From: Flavobacterium supellecticarium
GTDB taxonomy: Bacteria > Bacteroidota > Bacteroidia > Flavobacteriales > Flavobacteriaceae
Direction of reading: 5' to 3'
NCBI RefSeq assembly: GCF_004801375.1
Contig: NZ_SSNZ01000010.1
Coordinates: 84,630 to 148,629 of the forward strand
DNA length: 64,000 bases
The notes beneath the pieces were generated by a model that was not told the origin of the DNA, did not search any database, and saw only the letters and a program-made list of their open reading frames with translations. Both the position numbers and the translations under genes were made by a program. Shown one piece after another: positions 1 to 8,097 of the stretch (positions are counted from its first letter, which is position 1; the number at the start of each line of letters is the position of its first letter).

Positions 1-34
1 ATCGGCCTCGGAGGGTTGTGTGACAGATGCATAA
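1..34 (+). CDS. ilvD: Dihydroxy-acid dehydratase, C-terminal end only (partial)
   Basis: The first 34 bases read in frame as a C-terminal tail SASEGCVTDA followed by TAA. This matches the usual IlvD ending (A-S-x-G-x-V-T-D). IlvD makes 2-keto acids in valine and isoleucine synthesis, and the next genes are ilvB, ilvN, ilvC and ilvA, so the position is as expected. The gene body lies outside the window. The call rests on about ten residues plus context. Confidence 0.75.
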   Translation, partial: SASEGCVTDA

Positions 35-46
35 ATTGTGATTGAT

Positions 47-1792
47 ATGATGGAAAAACGACATATAGAGTCGGATGAGGTAAGCTTATCGGTAAATAGA
101 ACCGGTAGCCAGGTTATACTCGAAATATTTCGGAATGAAGGAGTTACAACCCTTTTTGGTTATCCGGGTGGTGCTATTATGCCATTATATGATGCTTTGT
201 ACGATTATAAAGGAAAATTAGAACACATACTGGTACGCCATGAACAAGGAGCTATTCACGCAGCTCAGGGCTATGCACGGGTATCCGGAAAAGTTGGTGT
301 CGTATTGGCAACCAGCGGACCGGGTGCAACTAATCTGGTTACCGGGCTTGCCGATGCCTTGTTAGACAGTACACCTGTAGTTTGTATTACCGGTCAGGTG
401 TATGCCCATCTTTTAGGAACTGATGCTTTTCAGGAAATCGATGTGATTGGGATTACCACACCGGTAACCAAATGGAATTGTCAGGTAACCGATGCCGAAG
501 AACTTCCGGTAGTATTAGCCAGGGCATTTTATATAGCCCGATCCGGAAGGCCGGGACCCGTTGTAATTGATGTTACCAAGAATGCCCAATTACAAAAAAT
601 AGTTTTTGATCACTATACACCATGCAATTTTCTCAGAAGTTATAAACCAATAGCCGTTCCGAATATAGAATGTATCGCGCAGGCAGCTATGTTAATCAAC
701 ATGTCAAAGCGTCCTTTTGCAATTATCGGACAAGGGGTTTTACTGGGAAAAGCAGAAATTGAGTTGCGGCATTTTATTGAGAAAACCGGTATTCCGGTAG
801 CGTGGACAATACTGGGGATGAGTGCGATTCCAACGGATCATCCACTGGCGGTAGGGATGGTTGGGATGCATGGAAATTATGGCCCCAATTTGTTAACGAA
901 TGAATGTGATGTGTTGATTGCGATCGGGATGCGTTTTGACGATCGCGTGACAGGCCGTCTGGATCGGTATGCCACCCAGGCAAAAGTAATTCATCTGGAT
1001 ATTGATCGTGCCGAAATCCATAAAAATGTAAAAGCTGATATTCCGGTGTGTGGTGACTGTAAAGAGACGCTATCATTACTAAGCGGACTTGTTATTTCCA
1101 ATACACACAAGGATTGGTATAAACGCTTTAAAGATTGTGCCGTGATAGAAAATAAAAAAGTAATCCAAAATGAAATTTACCCTTCCGGGGATGTGCTAAC
1201 AATGGGAGAGGTAATTCACAATCTTAATAAACTAACCAAAGGTGAAGCGATTATGGTTACCGATGTCGGACAGCATCAGATGATAACCTGTCGTTATGCG
1301 CATTACAAACACTCGAAAAGCAACATCACCAGTGGCGGACTCGGAACGATGGGATTTGCTATTCCTGCTGCTATCGGGGCTTATTACGGAGCTATGACAC
1401 GTCAGGTGATCGCGATTATGGGGGATGGAGGTATTCAGATGAGCATACAGGAACTGGGAACAATCATGCAATTTAAGCCCAATGTAAAGTTACTAATCCT
1501 GAACAATAACTTTTTAGGGATGGTACGGCAATGGCAGGAGCTTTTTAACGAAAGTCGCTATTCCTGCGTGGCTATTGAAAGTCCGGATTATGTTCAGGTA
1601 GCCCGAGGGTATAAAATTCCGGGAAAACGGGTGGAAAAAAGAGAAGACTTGCAAAATTCATTAGAACAAATGCTTCATCATAAAGGGAGTTACCTGTTGG
1701 AAGTCGTAGTAGGAAGAGAACATAACATCTTCCCGATGGTACCACAGGGAAAAAGTGTATCGGAGGTTGTATTCAATAAAAATGAAATTTAA
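47..1792 (+). CDS. ilvB: Acetolactate synthase, large catalytic subunit
   Basis: ThDP-dependent enzyme joining two pyruvates, or pyruvate with 2-ketobutyrate, at the first common step of branched-chain amino acid synthesis; cytoplasmic. About 581 residues, normal for the family. The N-terminal Pyr domain has the catalytic glutamate in RHEQGAIHAAQGYAR near residue 66; a central domain follows; the C-terminal PP domain carries the ThDP motif GDGG...NN (around residues 460-490). The frame opens with GTG at 38, but two consecutive ATGs at 47 and 50 are likelier starts. It begins 12 bases after ilvD and ends 12 bases before ilvN, so it sits in an ilvDBNCA operon. Confidence 0.95.
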   Translation: MMEKRHIESDEVSLSVNRTGSQVILEIFRNEGVTTLFGYPGGAIMPLYDALYDYKGKLEHILVRHEQGAIHAAQGYARVSGKVGVVLATSGPGATNLVTGLADALLDSTPVVCITGQVYAHLLGTDAFQEIDVIGITTPVTKWNCQVTDAEELPVVLARAFYIARSGRPGPVVIDVTKNAQLQKIVFDHYTPCNFLRSYKPIAVPNIECIAQAAMLINMSKRPFAIIGQGVLLGKAEIELRHFIEKTGIPVAWTILGMSAIPTDHPLAVGMVGMHGNYGPNLLTNECDVLIAIGMRFDDRVTGRLDRYATQAKVIHLDIDRAEIHKNVKADIPVCGDCKETLSLLSGLVISNTHKDWYKRFKDCAVIENKKVIQNEIYPSGDVLTMGEVIHNLNKLTKGEAIMVTDVGQHQMITCRYAHYKHSKSNITSGGLGTMGFAIPAAIGAYYGAMTRQVIAIMGDGGIQMSIQELGTIMQFKPNVKLLILNNNFLGMVRQWQELFNESRYSCVAIESPDYVQVARGYKIPGKRVEKREDLQNSLEQMLHHKGSYLLEVVVGREHNIFPMVPQGKSVSEVVFNKNEI

Positions 1793-1804
1793 AATGCTAT
1801 AGAA

Positions 1805-2323
1805 ATGAATCGAAAACAGGAATTTACGATCACAATTTATACCGAAAATGCTAACGGACTTATCAATCGTATTGCGTTGTTATTTTTTAAAATGAAAATC
1901 AATATCAATAGTATCAATGCCGGACCAACCGAAGTTTCCGATATTCAGCGGTTTACGATTGTTGTTGTGGATACCGATGATACTATCCGCAAACTAGCTT
2001 ATTTATTAGAAAAACAGGTAGATGTTTTAAAAGTCTATTACTATACCAATGAGGAACTTATCTGGCAGGAAATGGCTTTATATAAAGTACCGACAAAAAT
2101 AATGGTTTCCAGGACACAGGGGATACAGATTTTACGGGAATACAAGATCAGTATACTGGTCATACGTAAGGATTATACAGTATTTGAAGTCACCGGACAC
2201 CGGGATGAAATTAACGAGCTTATGGAAGTTTTAAAACCATTGGGACTGGAAGAATTTTCAATAAGTTCCCGGATTGCAGTAGCTAAAAATGGATATGGAT
2301 TACATCGGATAATGGGGAAATAA
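1805..2323 (+). CDS. ilvN: Acetolactate synthase, small regulatory subunit
   Basis: Regulatory partner of IlvB; in this family it binds valine and gives feedback inhibition. The 172 residues begin with an ACT domain (about residues 6-80) showing the usual FTITIYTENANGLINRIA opening. A C-terminal ACT-like half follows, ending near GLEEFSISSRIAVAK. It lies directly after ilvB and 34 bases before ilvC, consistent with co-transcription and a 1:1 holoenzyme. Confidence 0.92.
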   Translation: MNRKQEFTITIYTENANGLINRIALLFFKMKININSINAGPTEVSDIQRFTIVVVDTDDTIRKLAYLLEKQVDVLKVYYYTNEELIWQEMALYKVPTKIMVSRTQGIQILREYKISILVIRKDYTVFEVTGHRDEINELMEVLKPLGLEEFSISSRIAVAKNGYGLHRIMGK

Positions 2324-2357
2324 ACAAAGAAAATAACAATCTAAAAAGGGAATTAAT

Positions 2358-3404
2358 ATGGCAACATTGTATTTTGGAGGCGTAGCAGAGCAGGTCGTTA
2401 CACGGGAAGAGTTTACTTTGGAACATGCCCGTGAAGTATTAAAAGATGAGGTGGTAGCAATAATTGGGTATGGTGTACAGGGACCCGGTCAGGCACTGAA
2501 TCTGCGGGACAACGGGATAACGGTTATCGTTGGGCAACGGAAGAATTCAAAATCCTGGGATAAAGCGATACACGACGGATTTGTGCCCGGAAAAACCCTG
2601 TTTGAGATTGAAGCCGCATTGATTCTGGGGACGATTATTTGTTATCTGTTAAGTGATGCCGCCCAAATTGAATACTGGCCAAAAGTAAAAAAACACCTCA
2701 CATCGGGTAAAGCCTTATACTTTTCACATGGTTTTGGTATAACTTTTAATACCCATACCGGAATTGTTCCACCGTCGGATGTAGATGTTTTTCTGGTGGC
2801 ACCAAAAGGTTCGGGAACGTCATTACGCCGAATGTTTTTAGAAAACCGGGGATTAAACAGTAGTTATGCGCTCTATCAGGACGCCACCGGAAGGGGAAGG
2901 GAGCGGGTTGTAGCTTTGGGTATTGCGATTGGAAGTGGCTACCTGTTTGAAACAGATTTTAAAAAAGAAGTCTATAGCGATCTGGTGGGTGAACGGGGCA
3001 CTTTAATGGGAGCGATTCTGGGACTTTTTGCGGCACAATATGAAGTATTGCGAAAAAACGGGCATAGTCCATCGGAGGCATTTAATGAAACCATCGAAGA
3101 ACTGACTCAGTCGTTAATGCCGTTGGTGTCCGAAAACGGAATGGACTGGATGTATGCCAATTGCAGTACAACGGCCCAAAGAGGAGCGTTGGACTGGTGG
3201 AAACGTTTCCGGGATGTGAACCTGCCACTTTTTGAAGCCTTGTACGAGAGTGTAACCACCGGACAAGAGGCACAGCAGGTTATTGACAGTAATAGTAAAT
3301 CTGATTACAGAATCCGACTTGAAGCGGAATTATCAGCGTTACGGGAAAGTGAAATGTGGCAGGCAGGAAAAACGGTTCGCAGCCTGAGACCAGAAAACAA
3401 TTAG
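2358..3404 (+). CDS. ilvC: Ketol-acid reductoisomerase (NADP+)
   Basis: Isomerises and reduces acetolactate or acetohydroxybutyrate to the dihydroxy acid. The Rossmann motif is visible as IGYGVQGPGQALNLRDNG (about residues 36-53). The C-terminal helical knotted domain holds Mg-binding acidic residues in the stretch SDLVGERGTLMGAILG (about 208-223). At 348 residues this is the short form common in Bacteroidota, not the roughly 490-residue enterobacterial form. The stop lies two bases before the ilvA start, so translation is probably coupled. Confidence 0.95.
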   Translation: MATLYFGGVAEQVVTREEFTLEHAREVLKDEVVAIIGYGVQGPGQALNLRDNGITVIVGQRKNSKSWDKAIHDGFVPGKTLFEIEAALILGTIICYLLSDAAQIEYWPKVKKHLTSGKALYFSHGFGITFNTHTGIVPPSDVDVFLVAPKGSGTSLRRMFLENRGLNSSYALYQDATGRGRERVVALGIAIGSGYLFETDFKKEVYSDLVGERGTLMGAILGLFAAQYEVLRKNGHSPSEAFNETIEELTQSLMPLVSENGMDWMYANCSTTAQRGALDWWKRFRDVNLPLFEALYESVTTGQEAQQVIDSNSKSDYRIRLEAELSALRESEMWQAGKTVRSLRPENN

Positions 3405-3406
3405 TT

Positions 3407-4669
3407 ATGAAAAGCAATGCGTATTTTCCAAAACTTGAGGCTATTCGTATGGCAGCGGGTAATTTAAAAAAAGAAATCCACAAAACACCATTGCAGTATC
3501 ATACGAATTTATCGACGGCATTAAAAGCCAGGGTAAGTCTGAAACGGGAAGACTTACAACCGGTACGTTCCTATAAAATAAGAGGTGCTTATAATAAGAT
3601 GATTTCGCTTACGGCGGAGGAGTTGCAAAAGGGAATCGTATGTGCCAGTGCTGGCAATCATGCTCAGGGAGTGGCGCTGGCTTGTAAGAAAATGAGAGCC
3701 AAAGGAACCATTTTTATGCCGCTAACGACTCCAAAACAAAAACTGGAGCAGGTAAAAATGTTTGGAGAAGAGTATGTCACGATACTTTTATCGGGAGATA
3801 TTTTTGATGAAGCCAAAGAAGCCGCACTGACTTTTTGCAAGGAACACGACGCTGTTTTTATTCATCCTTTTGATGATCCGGCTGTTATCGAGGGACAAGC
3901 GACCATAGCATTGGAACTACTCGAACAAGCTAAGGAACCGATCGACTATGTTTTTGTGCCAATAGGAGGCGGTGGACTGGCAGCGGGTATCAGTGCCATA
4001 TTTCAAATGCTTTCGCCGGAAACCCGAGTGGTGGGTGTCGAACCGGAAGGAGCAGCCAGTATGTTAAAAGCCGTCGAAAGCGGCAAACCGGTACGCTTAA
4101 ATACGATTAGTCATTTTATAGACGGAGCGGCCGTGCAACAGGTCGGTAATTATACATTCGGAATATGTAAGAATACCTTACACGACATTATAACCGTTCC
4201 GGAAGGATTGGTTTGCGAAACGATACTTTCGCTTTACAATAAAGATGCGATTGTAGTGGAACCGGCGGGTGCTTTATCGGTTGCGGCACTTAAAAGTTAT
4301 GATACGGAAGAACTGGCCGGTAAAAATATTGTATGTATTGTTAGCGGAAGCAATAATGACATCACCCGTATGGAAGAAATCAAGGAAAAAGCGTTGTTAT
4401 ACAAACAGTTGAAACATTATTTTCTGGTGAAATTTCCGCAGCGACCGGGGGCTTTACGTCATTTTGTAATGGATGTACTGGGACCGGACGACGACATTAC
4501 TCATTTTGAATATACCAAGAAAAACTCAAAAGAAAAAGGAATAGCGATAGTTGGGATTGTGGTCAAACAGTATGAAGATTTTGAACCGTTACGATCTAAA
4601 ATGAAAGAATATGGCTTTTATGCCAATTATTTAAACGATAAGCCTTTATTAATGAATTTGCTGGTTTAA
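3407..4669 (+). CDS. ilvA: Threonine ammonia-lyase (threonine deaminase)
   Basis: PLP enzyme turning threonine into 2-ketobutyrate and ammonia, the committed step to isoleucine. The PLP lysine lies in VRSYKIRGAYNKM, and the phosphate loop is GGGGLAAG. A single C-terminal ACT-like regulatory domain (about the last 85 residues, from HYFLVKFPQRPGALRHF) is present, giving 420 residues, the one-ACT form. The frame is open 51 bases upstream into ilvC, but the ATG at 3407, two bases after the ilvC stop, gives the family N-terminus. Last gene of the operon; a hairpin terminator follows at 4686. Confidence 0.95.
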   Translation: MKSNAYFPKLEAIRMAAGNLKKEIHKTPLQYHTNLSTALKARVSLKREDLQPVRSYKIRGAYNKMISLTAEELQKGIVCASAGNHAQGVALACKKMRAKGTIFMPLTTPKQKLEQVKMFGEEYVTILLSGDIFDEAKEAALTFCKEHDAVFIHPFDDPAVIEGQATIALELLEQAKEPIDYVFVPIGGGGLAAGISAIFQMLSPETRVVGVEPEGAASMLKAVESGKPVRLNTISHFIDGAAVQQVGNYTFGICKNTLHDIITVPEGLVCETILSLYNKDAIVVEPAGALSVAALKSYDTEELAGKNIVCIVSGSNNDITRMEEIKEKALLYKQLKHYFLVKFPQRPGALRHFVMDVLGPDDDITHFEYTKKNSKEKGIAIVGIVVKQYEDFEPLRSKMKEYGFYANYLNDKPLLMNLLV

Positions 4670-4685
4670 ATTTGTCTAAATAAAC

Positions 4686-4713
4686 AATCCTGATTTTTTA
4701 CGATCAGGATTTT
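4686..4713 (+). terminator. Rho-independent terminator after ilvA
   Basis: Nine-base perfect stem AATCCTGAT / ATCAGGATT around an eight-base loop, followed by TTTT. It sits 17 bases after the ilvA stop and closes the ilv operon. The convergent LanC-like gene ends at 4757. Confidence 0.75.
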
Positions 4714-4756
4714 GAGTTTAAAATAGTATATGGAAACAAATTATGGCCCCATTTTT

Positions 4757-5974
4757 TTAACATCCGGGTAAGAGTAACGATTTGTGTTTTTCCGAATCAA
4801 ATAATCTGAGGTAAAAATAACCGGTTCCGGCAATTCCCATCATCAACCCCGGTGTATATTGACCACTATTGACACCCGTTGGCCACGGAAGCCGGTTTGT
4901 TTTGTATTTATAAATTCCCGCTGTTCCTACCGTTTCTGCCAGTTGATTGCATTCCGGACTGCAGTCCAGCAGTATTTCGGCATTTCCGGCAATACCATGA
5001 CATAACGAATAATTGGTATGGTGGAGATTATCCATAAGATTGTGGTAGACATTGTCTTTTGTGGTCGTCAGTGCGACAAACATTTCCTGTTCAAAAGTAC
5101 TATCCGGTTTTATCTGATTTGCTTTTAATCGGGATAAAGCAATACCCGGCGCGCCATGACACCAGGCCAAACCGCAAACCGTATTGTAGGTTGTCGATAC
5201 GCCATCCCTAAAATCCGGCCAGTTGTGTTGCGTGGCATCAAACGATTGTCTTTCGTAATTGAAACCACCTGTCGCAGCTTCCAGAAATTGCGGGTTTTCT
5301 GTTGCTTCATATAATTGAAGCAGTGCCAGTGCAATACCTGACGATCCGTGTGAAAAACCGGTAAGGCTCTTTTGCGACGGAACGGTACGCCAGGACCATA
5401 CGTCCTTATTTTTTTCAGCGGAATGATAGAGCAAATCACCAAGTGCGATGGCCTTATTCAGAAGTACAGGATTAGTATAAGTCTTGTAAACATCCAATAA
5501 TACAGGGATCGTACCGGCAGCACCGCTAATCACGTCTATTTCATATGATTGTAATGCAGTGGTTGGAATACTTTCGAGTAATTTGATCCCCGCGGCAACA
5601 ATTTCGCTTCGCTCCAGTTGACTTCCAATTTTGATCAATGCGGCTGCAATACCCGGTTTCCCGGAATAAAAACCGTGATCGGGTGCGGTATGCATCAATG
5701 ATGTCATCTGCGACAAACAACCTTCGATCGTTTTTAAAAGTATGGGATCTTTCTTTTCCGAATACAAAGCGGCTAAAAACAATGCGATACCGGAAGTTCC
5801 GGAATAGATATCGGCACCGAATGTCCGTAAAATGCCTTCGTATTTTCCGTTAACGGCTTCCATCGAATAACCTTGCCAGGTACAGGAATCGCCCTGCCAT
5901 ATACTGCTTTTGATAAGTTCACAGGCAATGTCCCAGGCGGTTTCCAGAAAAATGGTTTTATCGGTTGTATTCAT
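4757..5974 (-). CDS. LanC-like lanthionine cyclase
   Basis: LanC-family proteins are alpha-toroids that use a zinc ion to activate Cys thiols for addition to dehydroalanine or dehydrobutyrine, forming lanthionine rings. Visible in 405 residues are repeated Gly-rich inner-helix motifs (YSGTSGIALFL, YSGKPGIAAAL, FSHGSSGIALAL, WCHGAPGIALS, LCHGIAGNAEILL, MMGIAGTGYFYL) and the zinc ligands Cys272 (WCHG), Cys325 and His326 (LCHG). His209 matches a conserved catalytic position. It is the last gene of the four-gene minus-strand locus, 11 bases after the HopA1-like gene. Oddity: the protein ends SLLLPGC, copying the Thr-x5-Cys motif (TTLLPGC) repeated in the substrate protein. Cyclase family sure; substrate inferred from context. 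Confidence 0.87.
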   Translation of the reverse strand: MNTTDKTIFLETAWDIACELIKSSIWQGDSCTWQGYSMEAVNGKYEGILRTFGADIYSGTSGIALFLAALYSEKKDPILLKTIEGCLSQMTSLMHTAPDHGFYSGKPGIAAALIKIGSQLERSEIVAAGIKLLESIPTTALQSYEIDVISGAAGTIPVLLDVYKTYTNPVLLNKAIALGDLLYHSAEKNKDVWSWRTVPSQKSLTGFSHGSSGIALALLQLYEATENPQFLEAATGGFNYERQSFDATQHNWPDFRDGVSTTYNTVCGLAWCHGAPGIALSRLKANQIKPDSTFEQEMFVALTTTKDNVYHNLMDNLHHTNYSLCHGIAGNAEILLDCSPECNQLAETVGTAGIYKYKTNRLPWPTGVNSGQYTPGLMMGIAGTGYFYLRLFDSEKHKSLLLPGC

Positions 5975-5985
5975 GCTCTTTGTTT

Positions 5986-6936
5986 TTAATTGAACAGGAT
6001 TTTGGATCCTTTATTAAGGTGAGTTGTCAATGGATTAATCCCTTTTTTCTGAAAAGCAATTGCTATTTCGCGAAGGATGGCCTCAGACGGTAATTTTTTT
6101 GATGCGGTTTTAAGTAATGTTTCCGCCACGATAGTCATGCGATTCATACCAAAGCTTTCCTGTGCGCTTGGGTTTTCGGCTATACCTACGCCTTTACTGT
6201 GGCGATAGGAAAAAAGCGGAACATCTTCTTCAAGATACGGTTCCATAGCGGTAACCAGTTCAGGCAGTACCCGTTCCAGAAGCGGCATAAGACTGTCGTC
6301 GATATATAAAACGGCGGCATCACGACGAAAATAATGTTCCGGATGACTCAGGCATTTAAAAAGAAAAGGAATGTTATACTGATTCAACCGGGTTGTCAGA
6401 ATGTCAAGCAATACGGGAGCACCTTCACACGTACAATTCCAGTAAATGCGAACCAGTTTTGTGATCGTATCCATAGGCGCATTACTAAAAGCATAATAAA
6501 AAGTTGGTTGCCGGTAACGGTCTTCTTTTGGGAAAAGCACCGAAACGGTTTGTTCTCCGGGAGCAAGCTTTTTTATAGCGGACGCATTTACGATTTGTTT
6601 TTCATTGTTTCGGACGATCCCGACATAGCCGTTTGTATAGGTTTGTTGCACTTCCCAACCCTGTTCCAGTTTTTCTTTGGTATGGTTGTTTTGGGAAAGA
6701 AGATGCATAAAACCACTGGCATCCTTTTGTAGAAGATCAAAATTTTGTAGCGGTTGTAACTGATAGCGTTCTTTTAACATATAGCATTCTGAATAAAGCA
6801 AACTGGTTAGTACGATAACAGCGTTTTCAGACGTAACCGGAAAAGATTTTCCATTGTAATGGATAAGCATAGCTTCGATTTTGATTTGATCAATAATCCG
6901 GGTTAGCTCTTTAAGTATTGTTTTATCTTTAAACAT
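5986..6936 (-). CDS. HopA1-family protein, probable phospho-Ser/Thr lyase of lanthipeptide synthesis
   Basis: 316 residues resembling the HopA1 effector family. Recognisable blocks are QPTFYYAFSNAP (143-154), VRIYWNCTCEGAPVLL (162-177), FRRDAAVLYID (203-213) and GIAENPSAQESFGMNR (251-266). In class V lanthipeptide synthesis (lexapeptide LxmY) a HopA1-like protein removes phosphate from phospho-Ser/Thr to leave dehydroamino acids; that role is inferred here from family and neighbours. The start overlaps the end of the APH-like kinase gene by 8 bases and the stop lies 11 bases before lanC, so the three enzymes are probably translated together. No signal peptide or membrane segment; cytoplasmic. 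Confidence 0.8.
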   Translation of the reverse strand: MFKDKTILKELTRIIDQIKIEAMLIHYNGKSFPVTSENAVIVLTSLLYSECYMLKERYQLQPLQNFDLLQKDASGFMHLLSQNNHTKEKLEQGWEVQQTYTNGYVGIVRNNEKQIVNASAIKKLAPGEQTVSVLFPKEDRYRQPTFYYAFSNAPMDTITKLVRIYWNCTCEGAPVLLDILTTRLNQYNIPFLFKCLSHPEHYFRRDAAVLYIDDSLMPLLERVLPELVTAMEPYLEEDVPLFSYRHSKGVGIAENPSAQESFGMNRMTIVAETLLKTASKKLPSEAILREIAIAFQKKGINPLTTHLNKGSKILFN

Positions 6937-8038
6937 GATGAAATGATTTTATAGTAAAAAGTTCGTCCAGTGCAGTCATTGGATCTTTCATAATGTTATA
7001 AGCCAGTTGGATACAACGCATATAATTGGCTTCAATCTTACTGTTAAAAGTAGTTGCTTCCACGCTGGTTTGAATAATCCTTGCGGCAGTGAGTCGCATA
7101 ACTTTGTCGTAAAAATAAGGGTGGTATTCGGTTGGATAGCCTTGTAAGGTTATATATTCCTTTAGAAAAGCCTCTGCCGAAGGTTGCAATTCCCGCATAT
7201 CAAAAGGTTTCATATAATCGGGTAGTGTATTCGAGTAAGGATTGGCATTGTCAAAACCCAACACCCATATGGAAATATAGGACTGCAGAAGACCGGCAAC
7301 ATCCCAAAGCGGATCGCCAATATCGGCCAGTTCCCAGTCGATCAGTTTTTGAGTCAGTTGATTGGTATCATTTGTTGTTACCAAAAAATTGATCCATTTG
7401 ATATCCCCGTGAATCAGATGGGTATATTGCCAGGAATTGGCCAGATCGATAAGAGCATTTTGTAAAACGCTGTTGTCTTTGATCAATTGTATTATTTCGG
7501 TACTAGCCTGGTTTCCGACAAAAAAGTCAGTGGCTCTAAATTGATGTAGCCGGAGTACCCAGGGTAATATTTTGGGAAATCCGGAAGTGTCGGTTTTGAC
7601 ATCGGGTACAACATGACATGCCGATAGTATATGGGCTTGCTCGCGCGGAAGCGCAAGATCGAAATTTTTAGTGAGCATATAATACTCGGATAGATTTTTA
7701 GCGTCGGGTAGCAGCCTTGTAATCAGAATGTTGTTTTCATCATCATAATCGAGCATATCCGGAACAAGATGGGCCAGCGTCGAAAATTCGGTATTGTTTT
7801 TAAATAGGGCATAGGCGTTTATTTCCCGTTGAAACTGACTTACAGATACCGGATCTTTTTCCATTTGTTTGGCAAACAGAGAGTTGTCTTTTTCAATCAT
7901 TATTTTTAAAATCGTATTGCGGGTATTGGCGGGAATTACCATAAAATTTCCTTTTACAACGGCATCATTATCAATAAGCTGTCGTTTGTGTAAAAAGCGG
8001 TATATATTTTCGGGTGTTAGTTGCATAAGTGGGGACAT
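6929..8038 (-). CDS. APH-fold kinase, probable Ser/Thr kinase acting on the repeat precursor
   Basis: Aminoglycoside-phosphotransferase/choline-kinase fold, 369 residues. The catalytic loop is LIHGDIKWINFL (His210-Gly211-Asp212, Asn217) and the metal-binding Asp is in LIDWELADIGDP (Asp234). A likely ATP lysine is Lys57, paired with Glu72. In class V lanthipeptide clusters an APH-like protein (LxmK) phosphorylates Ser/Thr of the precursor, and this gene sits between the Thr/Cys-rich repeat protein and the HopA1-like lyase, so the same job is inferred. An antibiotic phosphotransferase is the alternative but fits the context badly. ATGs at codons 1 and 5 are both possible starts. Confidence 0.8.
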   Translation of the reverse strand: MSPLMQLTPENIYRFLHKRQLIDNDAVVKGNFMVIPANTRNTILKIMIEKDNSLFAKQMEKDPVSVSQFQREINAYALFKNNTEFSTLAHLVPDMLDYDDENNILITRLLPDAKNLSEYYMLTKNFDLALPREQAHILSACHVVPDVKTDTSGFPKILPWVLRLHQFRATDFFVGNQASTEIIQLIKDNSVLQNALIDLANSWQYTHLIHGDIKWINFLVTTNDTNQLTQKLIDWELADIGDPLWDVAGLLQSYISIWVLGFDNANPYSNTLPDYMKPFDMRELQPSAEAFLKEYITLQGYPTEYHPYFYDKVMRLTAARIIQTSVEATTFNSKIEANYMRCIQLAYNIMKDPMTALDELFTIKSFHHV

Positions 8039-8056
8039 TTAAGTAAAAGGGTATAA

Positions 8057-8081
8057 TACCGCGGAGCAAAGCTCCGCGGTA
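8057..8081 (-). promoter_or_regulatory. Perfect GC-rich hairpin between precursor and modification genes
   Basis: Eleven-base-pair perfect inverted repeat (TACCGCGGAGC and its complement) with a three-base loop, in the 59-base gap between the repeat-protein gene and the kinase gene. It is much richer in G and C than its surroundings. Reading leftward it is followed by a mixed pyrimidine stretch without a clear U-tract, so it is likelier a leaky terminator or a 3'-end stabiliser than a full stop. Such an element would yield more precursor mRNA than enzyme mRNA. Confidence 0.75.
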
Positions 8082-8097
8082 AGAAAGCAAAAGTGTA

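Noticed and set aside
6929..8038. Aminoglycoside resistance gene
   Set aside because: Although the fold is APH, the gene is locked in a locus with HopA1-like and LanC-like genes, which points to protein Ser/Thr phosphorylation rather than drug modification.
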